Source: Methylophilaceae bacterium (GTDB taxonomy: Bacteria; Pseudomonadota; Gammaproteobacteria; Burkholderiales; Methylophilaceae). Taken from it: a DNA stretch of 64,000 bases. The notes below the pieces were generated by a model that was given only the letters and a program-made list of their open reading frames with translations, had not been told where the DNA came from and did not search any database. Positions 56,289 through 64,000 of the stretch are shown piece by piece; the first letter of the stretch is position 1; each line of letters opens with the position of its first letter. The position numbers and the translations under genes are program-made. The stretch covers positions 930,001-994,000 of the forward strand of contig JABFRO010000001.1 in the NCBI GenBank assembly GCA_013141125.1, written 5' to 3'.

Positions 56289-57404
56289 ATGCGTATCGGT
56301 GTACCCAAGGAAATCAAGAATAATGAATACCGCGTTGGTTTAACGCCAGCCAGTGTGCGCGAGCTGGTGTCATGTGGGCATCAAGTGCTGGTGCAAGCGG
56401 ATGCCGGATCTGCCATTGGTTTGAGTGATGCGGAATATCTAACAGCAGGTGCTGAACTGGTCACCAAGCCGGAACAGATTTTTGAACGCGCTGAAATGAT
56501 AGTCAAAGTCAAAGAACCGCAAGCCAACGAATGCGCCATGTTGCGAAACGGACAGATTCTCTACACTTATTTGCACTTGGCACCCGACCCTGAACAAACG
56601 GCTGCGCTGGTTAAATCCGGTGCTATTTGTATTGCTTATGAAACCATTACCGGCGCGGGTGGCGGCTTGCCTTTGCTTGCACCGATGAGCGAAATTGCCG
56701 GGCGCATGGCGATACAGGCGGGTGCAACTTTTTTGGAAAAAACGCACGCTGGTAGAGGTGTTTTGCTGGGCGGAGTACCGGGGGTTGCGGCTGGTCATGT
56801 GGTCATTCTGGGTGCTGGCGTGGTTGGCACCAACGCTTTGCAAATGGCCGTCGGACTCGGTGCGCGCGTCACAGTGCTAGACAAAAACGTGGATCGTTTA
56901 CGCCAGCTTGATCTGGTGTTTGGCAACCGTATCAGCACTATATTTTCCACCACTTCCAGCATAGAAGAAGCTGTATTGGAGGCTGATCTTGTTATCGGTG
57001 GCGTGCTATTGCCCGGAGCCGCTGCGCCTAAACTGGTCAGCCGGGAGCTGGTATCGCGCATGAAAAAGGGCGCGGTAGTGGTTGATGTTGCCATTGACCA
57101 GGGCGGTTGCTTTGAAACCTCGCACGCCACCACCCATGCCAATCCCACTTATCTGGTGGATGATGTCGTGCACTATTGCGTGGCCAATATGCCCGGAGCC
57201 GTAGCACGCACTTCCACCTTTGCCCTTAACAACGCCACATTAGTTCATGCGCTAGCGCTAGCTAATAAAGGCTGGAAACAAGCGCTTAAAGACGATGCTC
57301 ACCTGCGCCACGGCTTGAATGTCTGTCAGGGGCAAATTACCTACAAAGCCGTCGCTCAAACGTTGGGCTATGCTTTTGTTGCGGCGGAGGCGTTGCTAGA
57401 CTGA
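56289..57404 (+). CDS. ald: Alanine dehydrogenase
   Basis: A 371-residue NAD-dependent enzyme converting L-alanine to pyruvate and ammonia. Motifs: MRIGVPKEIKNNEYRVGLTP, VKVKEPQ (catalytic Lys), YTYLHLAPD (catalytic His), cofactor loop VILGAGVVGTNAL, VVVDVAIDQGGCFETS and CVANMPGAVARTST. Length matches the family. GGAG lies upstream of the ATG. Confidence 0.96.
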   Translation: MRIGVPKEIKNNEYRVGLTPASVRELVSCGHQVLVQADAGSAIGLSDAEYLTAGAELVTKPEQIFERAEMIVKVKEPQANECAMLRNGQILYTYLHLAPDPEQTAALVKSGAICIAYETITGAGGGLPLLAPMSEIAGRMAIQAGATFLEKTHAGRGVLLGGVPGVAAGHVVILGAGVVGTNALQMAVGLGARVTVLDKNVDRLRQLDLVFGNRISTIFSTTSSIEEAVLEADLVIGGVLLPGAAAPKLVSRELVSRMKKGAVVVDVAIDQGGCFETSHATTHANPTYLVDDVVHYCVANMPGAVARTSTFALNNATLVHALALANKGWKQALKDDAHLRHGLNVCQGQITYKAVAQTLGYAFVAAEALLD

Positions 57405-57506
57405 ATTAATAACTTTTGAACAAGTAACCGCAAACCTGTCGCCTGAATTGCAATGGTGGGAAAGAGCAGCATTTGCCCACCTTACGCTCACTGAATCACA
57501 AAGAAA

Positions 57507-58502
57507 CTACTGCAAGCGCAGATTTCCACCGGTAATTTTACTGGCCATTGAAGCACCCAAGCGCTTGGCAAAGCGATCCGCAAGACCTTCATGCGTGGTG
57601 TAATCTACGACATTGCTTTCCTTGATGACTTCACGCGCCACGTATTCCGAACTGCCCAAACCATCCGCCAAGCCCATTTCTATGCTGGTCTCCCCACTCC
57701 AGAACAAGCCGCTGAACATTTCAGGGGTTTCCTTGAGGCGATTGCCGCGACCTTCACGTACTACCGTAATAAATTGCTGATGTATTTGATTGAGCATGGC
57801 TTGAGCGTAGGCTTGATGCTTGGGATTTACAGGTGAGAAAGGATCCAGAATGGCCTTGTTTTCACCAGCGGTTAATAAACGACGCTCCACGCCAACTTTT
57901 TGCATCACGCCGGTAAAGCCAAAACCATCCATCAACACGCCGATTGACCCCACAATGCTGGCTTTATCAACATAAATTTTGTCAGCGGCCACGGCGATGT
58001 AATAGCCGCCCGATGCACACATATCTTCCACCACGGCATAAAGTGGAATGTTGGGATGCAATTTACGCTGACGTTTGATTTCATCATTAATTAATCCCGC
58101 CTGCACCGGGCTGCCACCCGGACTGTTAATGCGCAAAATCACGCCTTTAGTGTGCTTGTTATCAAACGCCGATTGCAAGCTGGCAAGCACGGAATCAGCA
58201 TTGACCTCATCACCGCTGCCAATAACGCCCTGAATGTCGATGAGCGCAGTATGTTCACCCGCGATGTTGGCACCCTCGCCTATCCAATCCATGGCGATAA
58301 ACAAGACCACAAACAGGTAGATAAATGTAAGTGCCTTGAAGAAAATGCCCCAATGACGTGTACGCCGTTGCTCTTTAATAGCGGAGAATGCCAGTTTTTC
58401 AATGGTTTGCCGTTGCCAGTCAGAGTCTTTCTGGTTAATCGGATTTTGCTGCGTTGGTTGTGGTTGATTCTGACTACTGGACTGGCTATCAAATTCGGTC
58501 AT
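57507..58502 (-). CDS. sppA: S49 family signal peptide peptidase SppA
   Basis: A 331-residue inner-membrane serine protease with one N-terminal membrane helix (about 50-70) and the protease domain: RINSPGGSPVQAGLI, EDMCASGGYYIAVAADKIY (nucleophile Ser) and SIVGSIGVL. It degrades cleaved signal peptides in the family. Short SppA form with a single protease domain. It overlaps the Rieske gene by 14 bp and ends the rluC operon. Confidence 0.92.
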   Translation of the reverse strand: MTEFDSQSSSQNQPQPTQQNPINQKDSDWQRQTIEKLAFSAIKEQRRTRHWGIFFKALTFIYLFVVLFIAMDWIGEGANIAGEHTALIDIQGVIGSGDEVNADSVLASLQSAFDNKHTKGVILRINSPGGSPVQAGLINDEIKRQRKLHPNIPLYAVVEDMCASGGYYIAVAADKIYVDKASIVGSIGVLMDGFGFTGVMQKVGVERRLLTAGENKAILDPFSPVNPKHQAYAQAMLNQIHQQFITVVREGRGNRLKETPEMFSGLFWSGETSIEMGLADGLGSSEYVAREVIKESNVVDYTTHEGLADRFAKRLGASMASKITGGNLRLQ

Positions 58503-58857
58503 GCTGAAGGCTCTTTAAGTTAATTAAAATACGATTATCGCGTTCTATTGTTTCAATCCGTTGTAATTTGCGCCCTTTGCAAGGCCCCATCACGCAAAAA
58601 CCAGTTTGTGGTTCGTAGTGCGCGCCATGTGTAGCGCAAACCAGGTAGCTTTTACTCAAATCAAAAAAATCACCCTGGTTCCAATCCAGCTCAACAGGAA
58701 CATGCGCACACTGATTAACAAAGGCATACGGCTTGCCATTATAGCGCACGACAAAACCCGTGATGCGCTCGCCCAATTCAGGCAAGGCAAAACGCACACC
58801 TTGCGCGCACTCCTGCAATTCCCGGCCTGTGCATATCAAGCGTTCAGATTCAAGCAT
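58489..58857 (-). CDS. Rieske 2Fe-2S protein
   Basis: A 122-residue soluble Rieske-fold protein; cluster ligands are CAHV (Cys-x-His) and CATHGAHYEP (Cys-x-x-His). No oxygenase domain is attached, so it is a ferredoxin-like electron carrier or a redox-sensing protein. It lies between the HAD hydrolase and sppA genes, overlapping both (8 and 14 bp), an arrangement conserved in betaproteobacteria. Confidence 0.88.
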   Translation of the reverse strand: MLESERLICTGRELQECAQGVRFALPELGERITGFVVRYNGKPYAFVNQCAHVPVELDWNQGDFFDLSKSYLVCATHGAHYEPQTGFCVMGPCKGRKLQRIETIERDNRILINLKSLQHDRI

Positions 58858-59506
58858 GACTGAGCAGCCACTGACTTAAGCTGAAAAATTCAGAAAAATG
58901 CGCCAACGGTGCGAGCGGTAAAAGGCTGGTCAACGGTTGCGCACCATAACTCACTGCAACACTGGCTACGTTGGCATTTTGTGCCATTTGCAAATCAAAA
59001 CTGGTATCACCTATCATTAAGGTACGTTCTGGCAGGGTACCCAGTTCATCCATAAGCTCCAGCAACATTTGTGGATGTGGTTTGGAATGACATTCATCCA
59101 CGCAACGCGTGGCGTGAAAGTGTTGCGCCAGTCCGCTACGTTGTAAAGAACGGTTCAGGCCATTACGCCCCTTGCCAGTTGCTACAGCCAACATAAAACC
59201 CAGGCTTTCCAGCTCGGCCAGCGTTTCGGACACACCGTCAAACAGGGGCGTTTCGTTATCGCGCAAGTGGTAATGATGACGATAACGTGAAGTCAGCTGC
59301 TCATATTGCACAACATTCAACTCGCCGAACAAGGCCAGCACGGCCTCATTTAAACCCAAGCCTATGATATTACTGGCGGCGGTTGGCTCCGGCACCCGCA
59401 GCCCGGCATCGGCACTCGCCTCACGCAGGCAATCCACAATCATACGCGTTGAATCTGCGAGCGTGCCATCCCAATCAAACACAATCAAATCAAAGCGCTT
59501 AGGCAT
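58850..59506 (-). CDS. HAD family hydrolase (phosphoglycolate phosphatase-like)
   Basis: 218 residues: DWDGTLADSTR (nucleophile Asp), VATGKGRNGL, SKPHPQML and MIGDTSFDLQMA, the four HAD motifs. The alpha-helical cap and size match Gph/YieH-type phosphatases; the substrate is not certain. ATG at 59506 overlaps the rluC stop by 8 bp (ATGCCTAA) and is preferred to the in-frame ATG at 59569 because it starts directly before the HAD fold. Confidence 0.88.
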   Translation of the reverse strand: MPKRFDLIVFDWDGTLADSTRMIVDCLREASADAGLRVPEPTAASNIIGLGLNEAVLALFGELNVVQYEQLTSRYRHHYHLRDNETPLFDGVSETLAELESLGFMLAVATGKGRNGLNRSLQRSGLAQHFHATRCVDECHSKPHPQMLLELMDELGTLPERTLMIGDTSFDLQMAQNANVASVAVSYGAQPLTSLLPLAPLAHFSEFFSLSQWLLSHA

Positions 59507-60539
59507 GTAATTCTTTATTGGCTTCAAAGCGTCGCAGGAATTTTTCCAATTCAGCAGGCAAGGGTGCAATCAGCTTCAGTTTTTCCTCTGTCAGAGGATG
59601 TCGAATCAGCGTTTCAGCCGAATGTAGAAACATGCGCTTTAATCCAAACTGTTGCATGGTTTTATTGACGGCAAAATCACCGTATTTGTCATCTCCAGCA
59701 ATAGGAAACCCCAAATGCGCCAGCTGAACACGTAGCTGATGTGTGCGCCCTGTAATCAATTGCGCTTCCAGCAAGCTGAATGGCTCATTATTATCCAGAG
59801 TCAGATTTTGGCGTAATTGAAAAATAGTTTCGGATATTTGGCCATCTTCCTGCACTGAAACTCTACGTTCGCCACTAGGTAATACATATTTGTGCAAAGG
59901 CAGAACCACATGCCTTTTCTTTTCAGTCCAGTGGCCGTGTACCAGCATCACATAACGTTTCACGGTTTGATTATTGCGAATCGCCTCATGCAGTTGTACT
60001 AAAGCCGCACGTTTTTTGGCCAGCATCAGTACACCCGAGGTTTCGCGATCCAGTCTATGTACCAGTTCCAGAAACTTTGCTTGTGGTCGTTCCAATCGCA
60101 GCTGCTCTATCACGCCCCGGCTGATACCGCTGCCACCGTGCACAGCAAAACCAGCAGGCTTATCAATCACCAACAGCGCATCATCTTCAAAAATAATGGC
60201 TTGCTCAAAACGCGGTATCACAGGCGAGCGCTGATCAGACACCTGTTCCTGCTGCGCTGTACGAATCGGCGGAATACGTACCAAATCCCCCATTAACAGA
60301 CGATAGGTAGCATCAATGCGTTTACTGTTAACGCGTACCTCGCCACTTCGCAATATGCGGTACAGATGGCTTTTTGGCACGCCTTTGAGCGCTTTGCATA
60401 AAAAATTATCAATGCGCTGGCCTACACTCGCTTCATCAATAGTGAGCATACTAACGCTGGCTTTAGCCATTGCTTTATCTGTAGCTTTGGGGAGCACACG
60501 TGTTTCATTTCTACTTGTTGTTTTGCTTAAATTAGTCAT
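59499..60539 (-). CDS. rluC: 23S rRNA pseudouridine synthase RluC
   Basis: A 346-residue RluA-family synthase with an N-terminal S4 domain (about 38-95: RIDNFLCKALKGVPKSHLYRILRSGEVRVN) and the catalytic motif HRLDRETSGVLMLAK (Asp). RluC modifies positions 955, 2504 and 2580 in E. coli 23S rRNA. The divergent rne neighbour supports RluC rather than RluD. Confidence 0.92.
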   Translation of the reverse strand: MTNLSKTTSRNETRVLPKATDKAMAKASVSMLTIDEASVGQRIDNFLCKALKGVPKSHLYRILRSGEVRVNSKRIDATYRLLMGDLVRIPPIRTAQQEQVSDQRSPVIPRFEQAIIFEDDALLVIDKPAGFAVHGGSGISRGVIEQLRLERPQAKFLELVHRLDRETSGVLMLAKKRAALVQLHEAIRNNQTVKRYVMLVHGHWTEKKRHVVLPLHKYVLPSGERRVSVQEDGQISETIFQLRQNLTLDNNEPFSLLEAQLITGRTHQLRVQLAHLGFPIAGDDKYGDFAVNKTMQQFGLKRMFLHSAETLIRHPLTEEKLKLIAPLPAELEKFLRRFEANKELHA

Positions 60540-61291
60540 CTCACCTATACTACGCGAATCTCAAAGTAAATGCGCTAAGCGCTTCTTTGAGAATGGATTA
60601 ATCGTAACAATCATCTTGGTTAAATTCGCTCGCCAAGTAAATCAAGCAGCGATTTTGTAACAAAATTATTGCGCTCAAGTCGCAGCAGACCGAGTCAAAG
60701 TGAAAAATGAGGTCACAGCAACGAATTATAGCTGATGACATGCACGGCCTGAAATTGGCAGATAACATAGTATTTTAGCTGAGAAACAAAAGCTAACCCG
60801 AGATAGAATAAACGTACTGAGCTTAACATCATCAATATTCACACCAATTTGCGTGAATAAATTTACCTGATGTATACATTTTATTCCGCCTATAGACCCA
60901 ACTGTTATAGGACACCCAGCAGGGAAACCATGCCGACAAGTCGCAGCTTGTACGCAAAACCCGCCAAACTGGCTGCCAGAGATACAGAAATTGGGTGTGG
61001 CTGAAAATTTTAATACACCAATAACATCAGTTTATATGCAGCTTTATTTATAACGCTTTAAATTTACAACCAACTTCGTAGCGAAATGTATTTGTTACTA
61101 CGAACTTAAAAGCTTGGTTGAAATGCAGAAAACATGTTGAAATTCACGATGACTCAGTAAAACAACACTACTCGAGCAGCGTCCCAATCCGCTTAATATG
61201 CGGGTTTGACATCAGATTATTGCTTGGTATTTCGCCCGCTTTGTCTACCGACAAAGTCTGCAAACCCGCTTTTGAGCGCGGGGGTTATACA
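60540..61291 (+). promoter_or_regulatory. Long leader/intergenic region upstream of rne
   Basis: 752 bp between divergent rluC and rne without a supported gene. It includes an inverted repeat TTCGTAG / CTACGAA (61075-61104) and, just before the rne start, a CCCGC...GCGGG stem that would cover the GGGGG ribosome-binding site (61265-61285). In E. coli, rne autoregulates its mRNA through a 361-nt structured leader; a similar role here is inference. Confidence 0.5.
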
Positions 61292-63964
61292 ATGAAACGC
61301 ATGTTATTCAATGCAACGCAGCCTGAAGAGTTACGCGTTGCCATCGTAGATGGACAAAAACTGGTCGATCTTGATATCGAATCCGCTGGCAAAGAACAGC
61401 GCAAAAGCAATATCTATAAAGGTGTTATCACCCGCATAGAACCATCCCTGGAAGCCGCTTTTATCAATTACGGCACCGACCGGCACGGATTTCTACCATT
61501 CAAGGAAGTCGCACGCAGCTATTATCAGGAAGGTGTAGATAGTGGCCGCGTAAGCATTAAAGAGGCCTTGCGCGAAGGTCAGGAGCTCATCGTGCAAGTG
61601 GATAAGGATGAACGTGGCAACAAGGGTGCCGCACTCACCACCTTCATCTCGCTGGCCGGCCGTTATCTGGTTTTGATGCCCAATAATCCGCGCGGAGGTG
61701 GTGTTTCACGCCGTATTGAAGGTGAAGACCGCAACGAATTGCGTGATGTGTTGGCGCAGCTAGAAGTACCTGAAGGCATGAGCATCATTGCCCGCACCGC
61801 TGGCATTGGCCGCAGTCTGGAAGAATTGCAATGGGATTTAAACTACCTGCTGCAATTGTGGGTGGCCATTGAAGGTGCCTCCACCATCCAGAATGGCGCT
61901 TTTCTGATTTATCAGGAAGGCAGTCTGGTTATCCGTGCTATCCGCGATTATTTTCAACCGGATATCGGTGAAATCCTGATTGATACCCCGGATATTTATG
62001 AGCAAGCCTTGCAGTTCATGAACCACGTCATGCCGGGAAATGTAGCGCGCGTCAAACTTTATCAGGACGAAATTCCGCTATTCTCCCGTTTTCAGATTGA
62101 ACACCAGATCGAAACCGCGTTTTCACGCGAAGTGCGCCTGCCTTCCGGTGGCGCAGTGGTCATTGACCATACCGAAGCGCTGGTTTCCGTAGACGTAAAC
62201 TCCGGCCGCTCCACCAAAGGTACGGACATTGAACAAACCGCATTCAATACCAACCTTGAAGCCGCAGAAGAAGTTGCGCGCCAATTGCGCTTGCGCGATT
62301 TGGGTGGGCTGGTTGTGATTGACTTTATTGATATGGAAAGCACACGTAATCAGCGCGAAGTAGAAAACCGCCTGCGCGATGCTCTGCATTACGATAGAGC
62401 ACGTGTACAAACCGGTAAAATTTCGCGTTTTGGCTTGCTGGAGTTATCACGCCAGCGTTTGCGCCCCAGCCTTGGCGAAGTGAATCATATTGCCTGCCCA
62501 CGCTGTCATGGCACAGGCATTATTCGCGGAATTGAATCAACGGCATTGCATATCCTGCGCATCTTGCAGGAAGAGGCAATGAAAGAAAATTACGCCATTA
62601 TTCATGTGCAATTACCAGTTGAAGCAGCCACATTCCTACTAAATGAAAAACGTGCCGAAATTCATAAAATTGAACAACGCATGGGCATACAAGTAGTTCT
62701 TATTCCCAACATTCATTTAGAAACGCCTAATTACAGCATCACGCGTGTTCATAATGATGATGTCAAGGAAGATGCGAGCCTCGCCAGCTATCAAATGGTA
62801 GAAATGCCCTCCGATGTTGAATCAGCCCCCACTACGCAAGAGCCTAAACCTGTACGTGCTGAAGCCGCAGTCAAGGGTATTACACCCTCCTCACCTGCGC
62901 CTATCGCGGCAGAAAAAACCATTGCCAAAACACCACCTACCCCTATTCCTGCTACAGGTCTAATTAACCGTATCAAGGGTTGGTTCGGCCAGTTTGGTGC
63001 CAAGCCATTTGTAGCAGAACCTGAAGTCGTTGTGCGCAGTGAAGCGGCTGGTAGCACAAGTGGCCGTGGCAATCGTAGTAATCGCGGTGGACGCAATGGC
63101 GAACGTAAAAGTAATGAGCAACGTAATCCAAATGAACGCAAGACCAGTCCGGAAGTTGGCAAGCAGGCCGCGCGCGTAGTCAACGAAGCAAATGATGCCG
63201 AACGGGGCAATCGAAATCAACAGCCACGTCAAAATCAACAAACACCGCGTGGCGAAAAGCCGGAACGAGCACAAAGTGAGCGTGTGCAAAATGATCGCAG
63301 CCAAGCAGAACGCGAAAAACCGCAAGTAACACAGAATACGCAAGCGGTTGCTACAAGCGCGACAGAGACAACAACCGAGCCACGCGGTCGTCGAGGTCGC
63401 AATAACCGGAGAGATCGGGCTCCACGTACGGAAAACATTCAAACTGAAGGGAATTTAGAGCTGAATCCAGCTCAAGCGGCCTTGTCATTTAACGACCCTG
63501 TCAGCACACTTATCCAAGCTGAACTCAAGCCAACAGAAACTGATATTACTGCAGAATTGACAAAGCCAGTTAGTAGCACTCAGACTGAGGTAGTCTTAAT
63601 AGCAGCTACAGAGTCTCAACCCATGCCAACAGAGACCATAACCAGTACAGAAGTGGTGGCAAGTAGTGCTAATACGGATATAGATCAAGCTTCCACGGAA
63701 TTGACTGATAAACCCGAGAAAAAACCACGTACCCCACGACAACGTAAGCCAGCCACTGAAAGCAAGCCCGTTGATTTGGCTGCCAGTGGATTGCAACTCA
63801 TAGAAACCAGTCACGAGGCCTTGCTAGTCGCCGCCGTTATTGAGCCAGAAAAGTCAAACGCGCCGCGTCAGCCAGCGGCTTGGCAGCAGAAAGCCGTTGA
63901 GCAACCCATAACCGAATCAATGGTTATGGTGGAAACACAAAAGTCGCCATCAACCTCTGAGTAA
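61292..63964 (+). CDS. rne: Ribonuclease E
   Basis: 890 residues. The N-terminal catalytic half has the S1 domain (about 36-120), the 5'-sensor region, and the DNase I-like domain with catalytic Asp in VSVDVNSG and in [11 protein letters not shown]; the zinc link is CPRCHGTG. From about residue 510 the protein is low complexity: Pro-rich, then Arg/Asn/Gly-rich (about 585-720), then Thr/Glu-rich, typical of the disordered scaffold that binds RNA and degradosome partners. The start [22 protein letters not shown] at 61292 is the standard one; upstream in-frame codons are leader. RNase E initiates mRNA decay and rRNA processing. Confidence 0.96.
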   Translation: MKRMLFNATQPEELRVAIVDGQKLVDLDIESAGKEQRKSNIYKGVITRIEPSLEAAFINYGTDRHGFLPFKEVARSYYQEGVDSGRVSIKEALREGQELIVQVDKDERGNKGAALTTFISLAGRYLVLMPNNPRGGGVSRRIEGEDRNELRDVLAQLEVPEGMSIIARTAGIGRSLEELQWDLNYLLQLWVAIEGASTIQNGAFLIYQEGSLVIRAIRDYFQPDIGEILIDTPDIYEQALQFMNHVMPGNVARVKLYQDEIPLFSRFQIEHQIETAFSREVRLPSGGAVVIDHTEALVSVDVNSGRSTKGTDIEQTAFNTNLEAAEEVARQLRLRDLGGLVVIDFIDMESTRNQREVENRLRDALHYDRARVQTGKISRFGLLELSRQRLRPSLGEVNHIACPRCHGTGIIRGIESTALHILRILQEEAMKENYAIIHVQLPVEAATFLLNEKRAEIHKIEQRMGIQVVLIPNIHLETPNYSITRVHNDDVKEDASLASYQMVEMPSDVESAPTTQEPKPVRAEAAVKGITPSSPAPIAAEKTIAKTPPTPIPATGLINRIKGWFGQFGAKPFVAEPEVVVRSEAAGSTSGRGNRSNRGGRNGERKSNEQRNPNERKTSPEVGKQAARVVNEANDAERGNRNQQPRQNQQTPRGEKPERAQSERVQNDRSQAEREKPQVTQNTQAVATSATETTTEPRGRRGRNNRRDRAPRTENIQTEGNLELNPAQAALSFNDPVSTLIQAELKPTETDITAELTKPVSSTQTEVVLIAATESQPMPTETITSTEVVASSANTDIDQASTELTDKPEKKPRTPRQRKPATESKPVDLAASGLQLIETSHEALLVAAVIEPEKSNAPRQPAAWQQKAVEQPITESMVMVETQKSPSTSE

Positions 63965-64000
63965 GTTTCCGTTCAAGCCGATTTGATTAAGCCGCCATTC

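Noticed and set aside
62960-63442. A 160-residue hydrophobic minus-strand frame under rne
   Set aside because: Antisense of the Arg/Asn-rich tail gives artificial hydrophobic peptides; no start signal.
1-64000. CRISPR arrays or rRNA genes
   Set aside because: No regularly spaced direct repeats and no rRNA-like sequence were seen anywhere in the window; only one tRNA was found.

Overview
The window is 64 kb of a betaproteobacterial chromosome of moderate GC content. The evidence is the gene order: priB lies between rpsF and rpsR; plsX, fabH, fabD, fabG, acpP, fabF, pabC, mltG, tmk, holB and tatD run in one direction; rluC and rne are divergent; and tpiA, secG and tRNA-Leu are adjacent. The split biotin-dependent carboxylase and the periplasmic alpha-carbonic anhydrase would suit a member of the Nitrosomonadales (Gallionella or Sideroxydans relatives), but that placement is inference.

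Layout. At 1-5.5 kb lie the end of pilB, pilC (type IV pilus), dsbC, a lone exopolysaccharide-initiating sugar transferase, and a coupled VanZ / cyclic-nucleotide-domain pair. At 5.6-14 kb lie a YgiQ radical SAM protein, two tandem RhlE-like DEAD-box helicases, an M18 aminopeptidase, peptide deformylase and a methylthio-purine phosphorylase. At 14.3-26.2 kb an AT-rich genomic island is inserted at the 3' end of a tRNA-Leu(GAG) gene. It has a tyrosine integrase, recognisable att copies, three identical 15-bp candidate integrase arm sites, a primase/ATPase replication module with an AlpA-like regulator, and a cargo made of a membrane KAP NTPase (broken by one in-frame TGA), a membrane-anchored Mrr-type nuclease, an XRE repressor with a perfect palindromic operator, and two secreted or membrane proteins of unknown function.

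From 26.3 to 40.4 kb there is a dense minus-strand housekeeping block: secG, tpiA, an MBL hydrolase, tatD, a PilZ protein, holB, tmk, mltG, pabC, then after a long spacer fabF, acpP, fabG, fabD, fabH, plsX, rpmF and yceD. From 40.5 to 44.5 kb, two-subunit pyruvate carboxylase genes and a Maf pyrophosphatase read the other way. From 44.6 to 51.2 kb come an unusual adhesin-E/alpha-carbonic anhydrase fusion, the rplI-rpsR-priB-rpsF operon, hemN with a methyltransferase, hslO and queF.

From 51.3 to 55.6 kb is a second accessory patch. It has a defective IS5-type element, a nonsense-interrupted HPP membrane gene, an EAL-CBS-GGDEF signalling protein, a dispersed repeat, and an internally deleted derivative of the same IS in opposite orientation. 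The window closes with a YgjP-like metalloprotein, alanine dehydrogenase, the operon rluC-HAD-Rieske-sppA and, divergently, rne behind a long leader.

The best candidate for an undescribed system is the island cargo, KAP NTPase plus membrane Mrr nuclease. It looks like a membrane-associated anti-phage module, although in this genome it appears to be interrupted.
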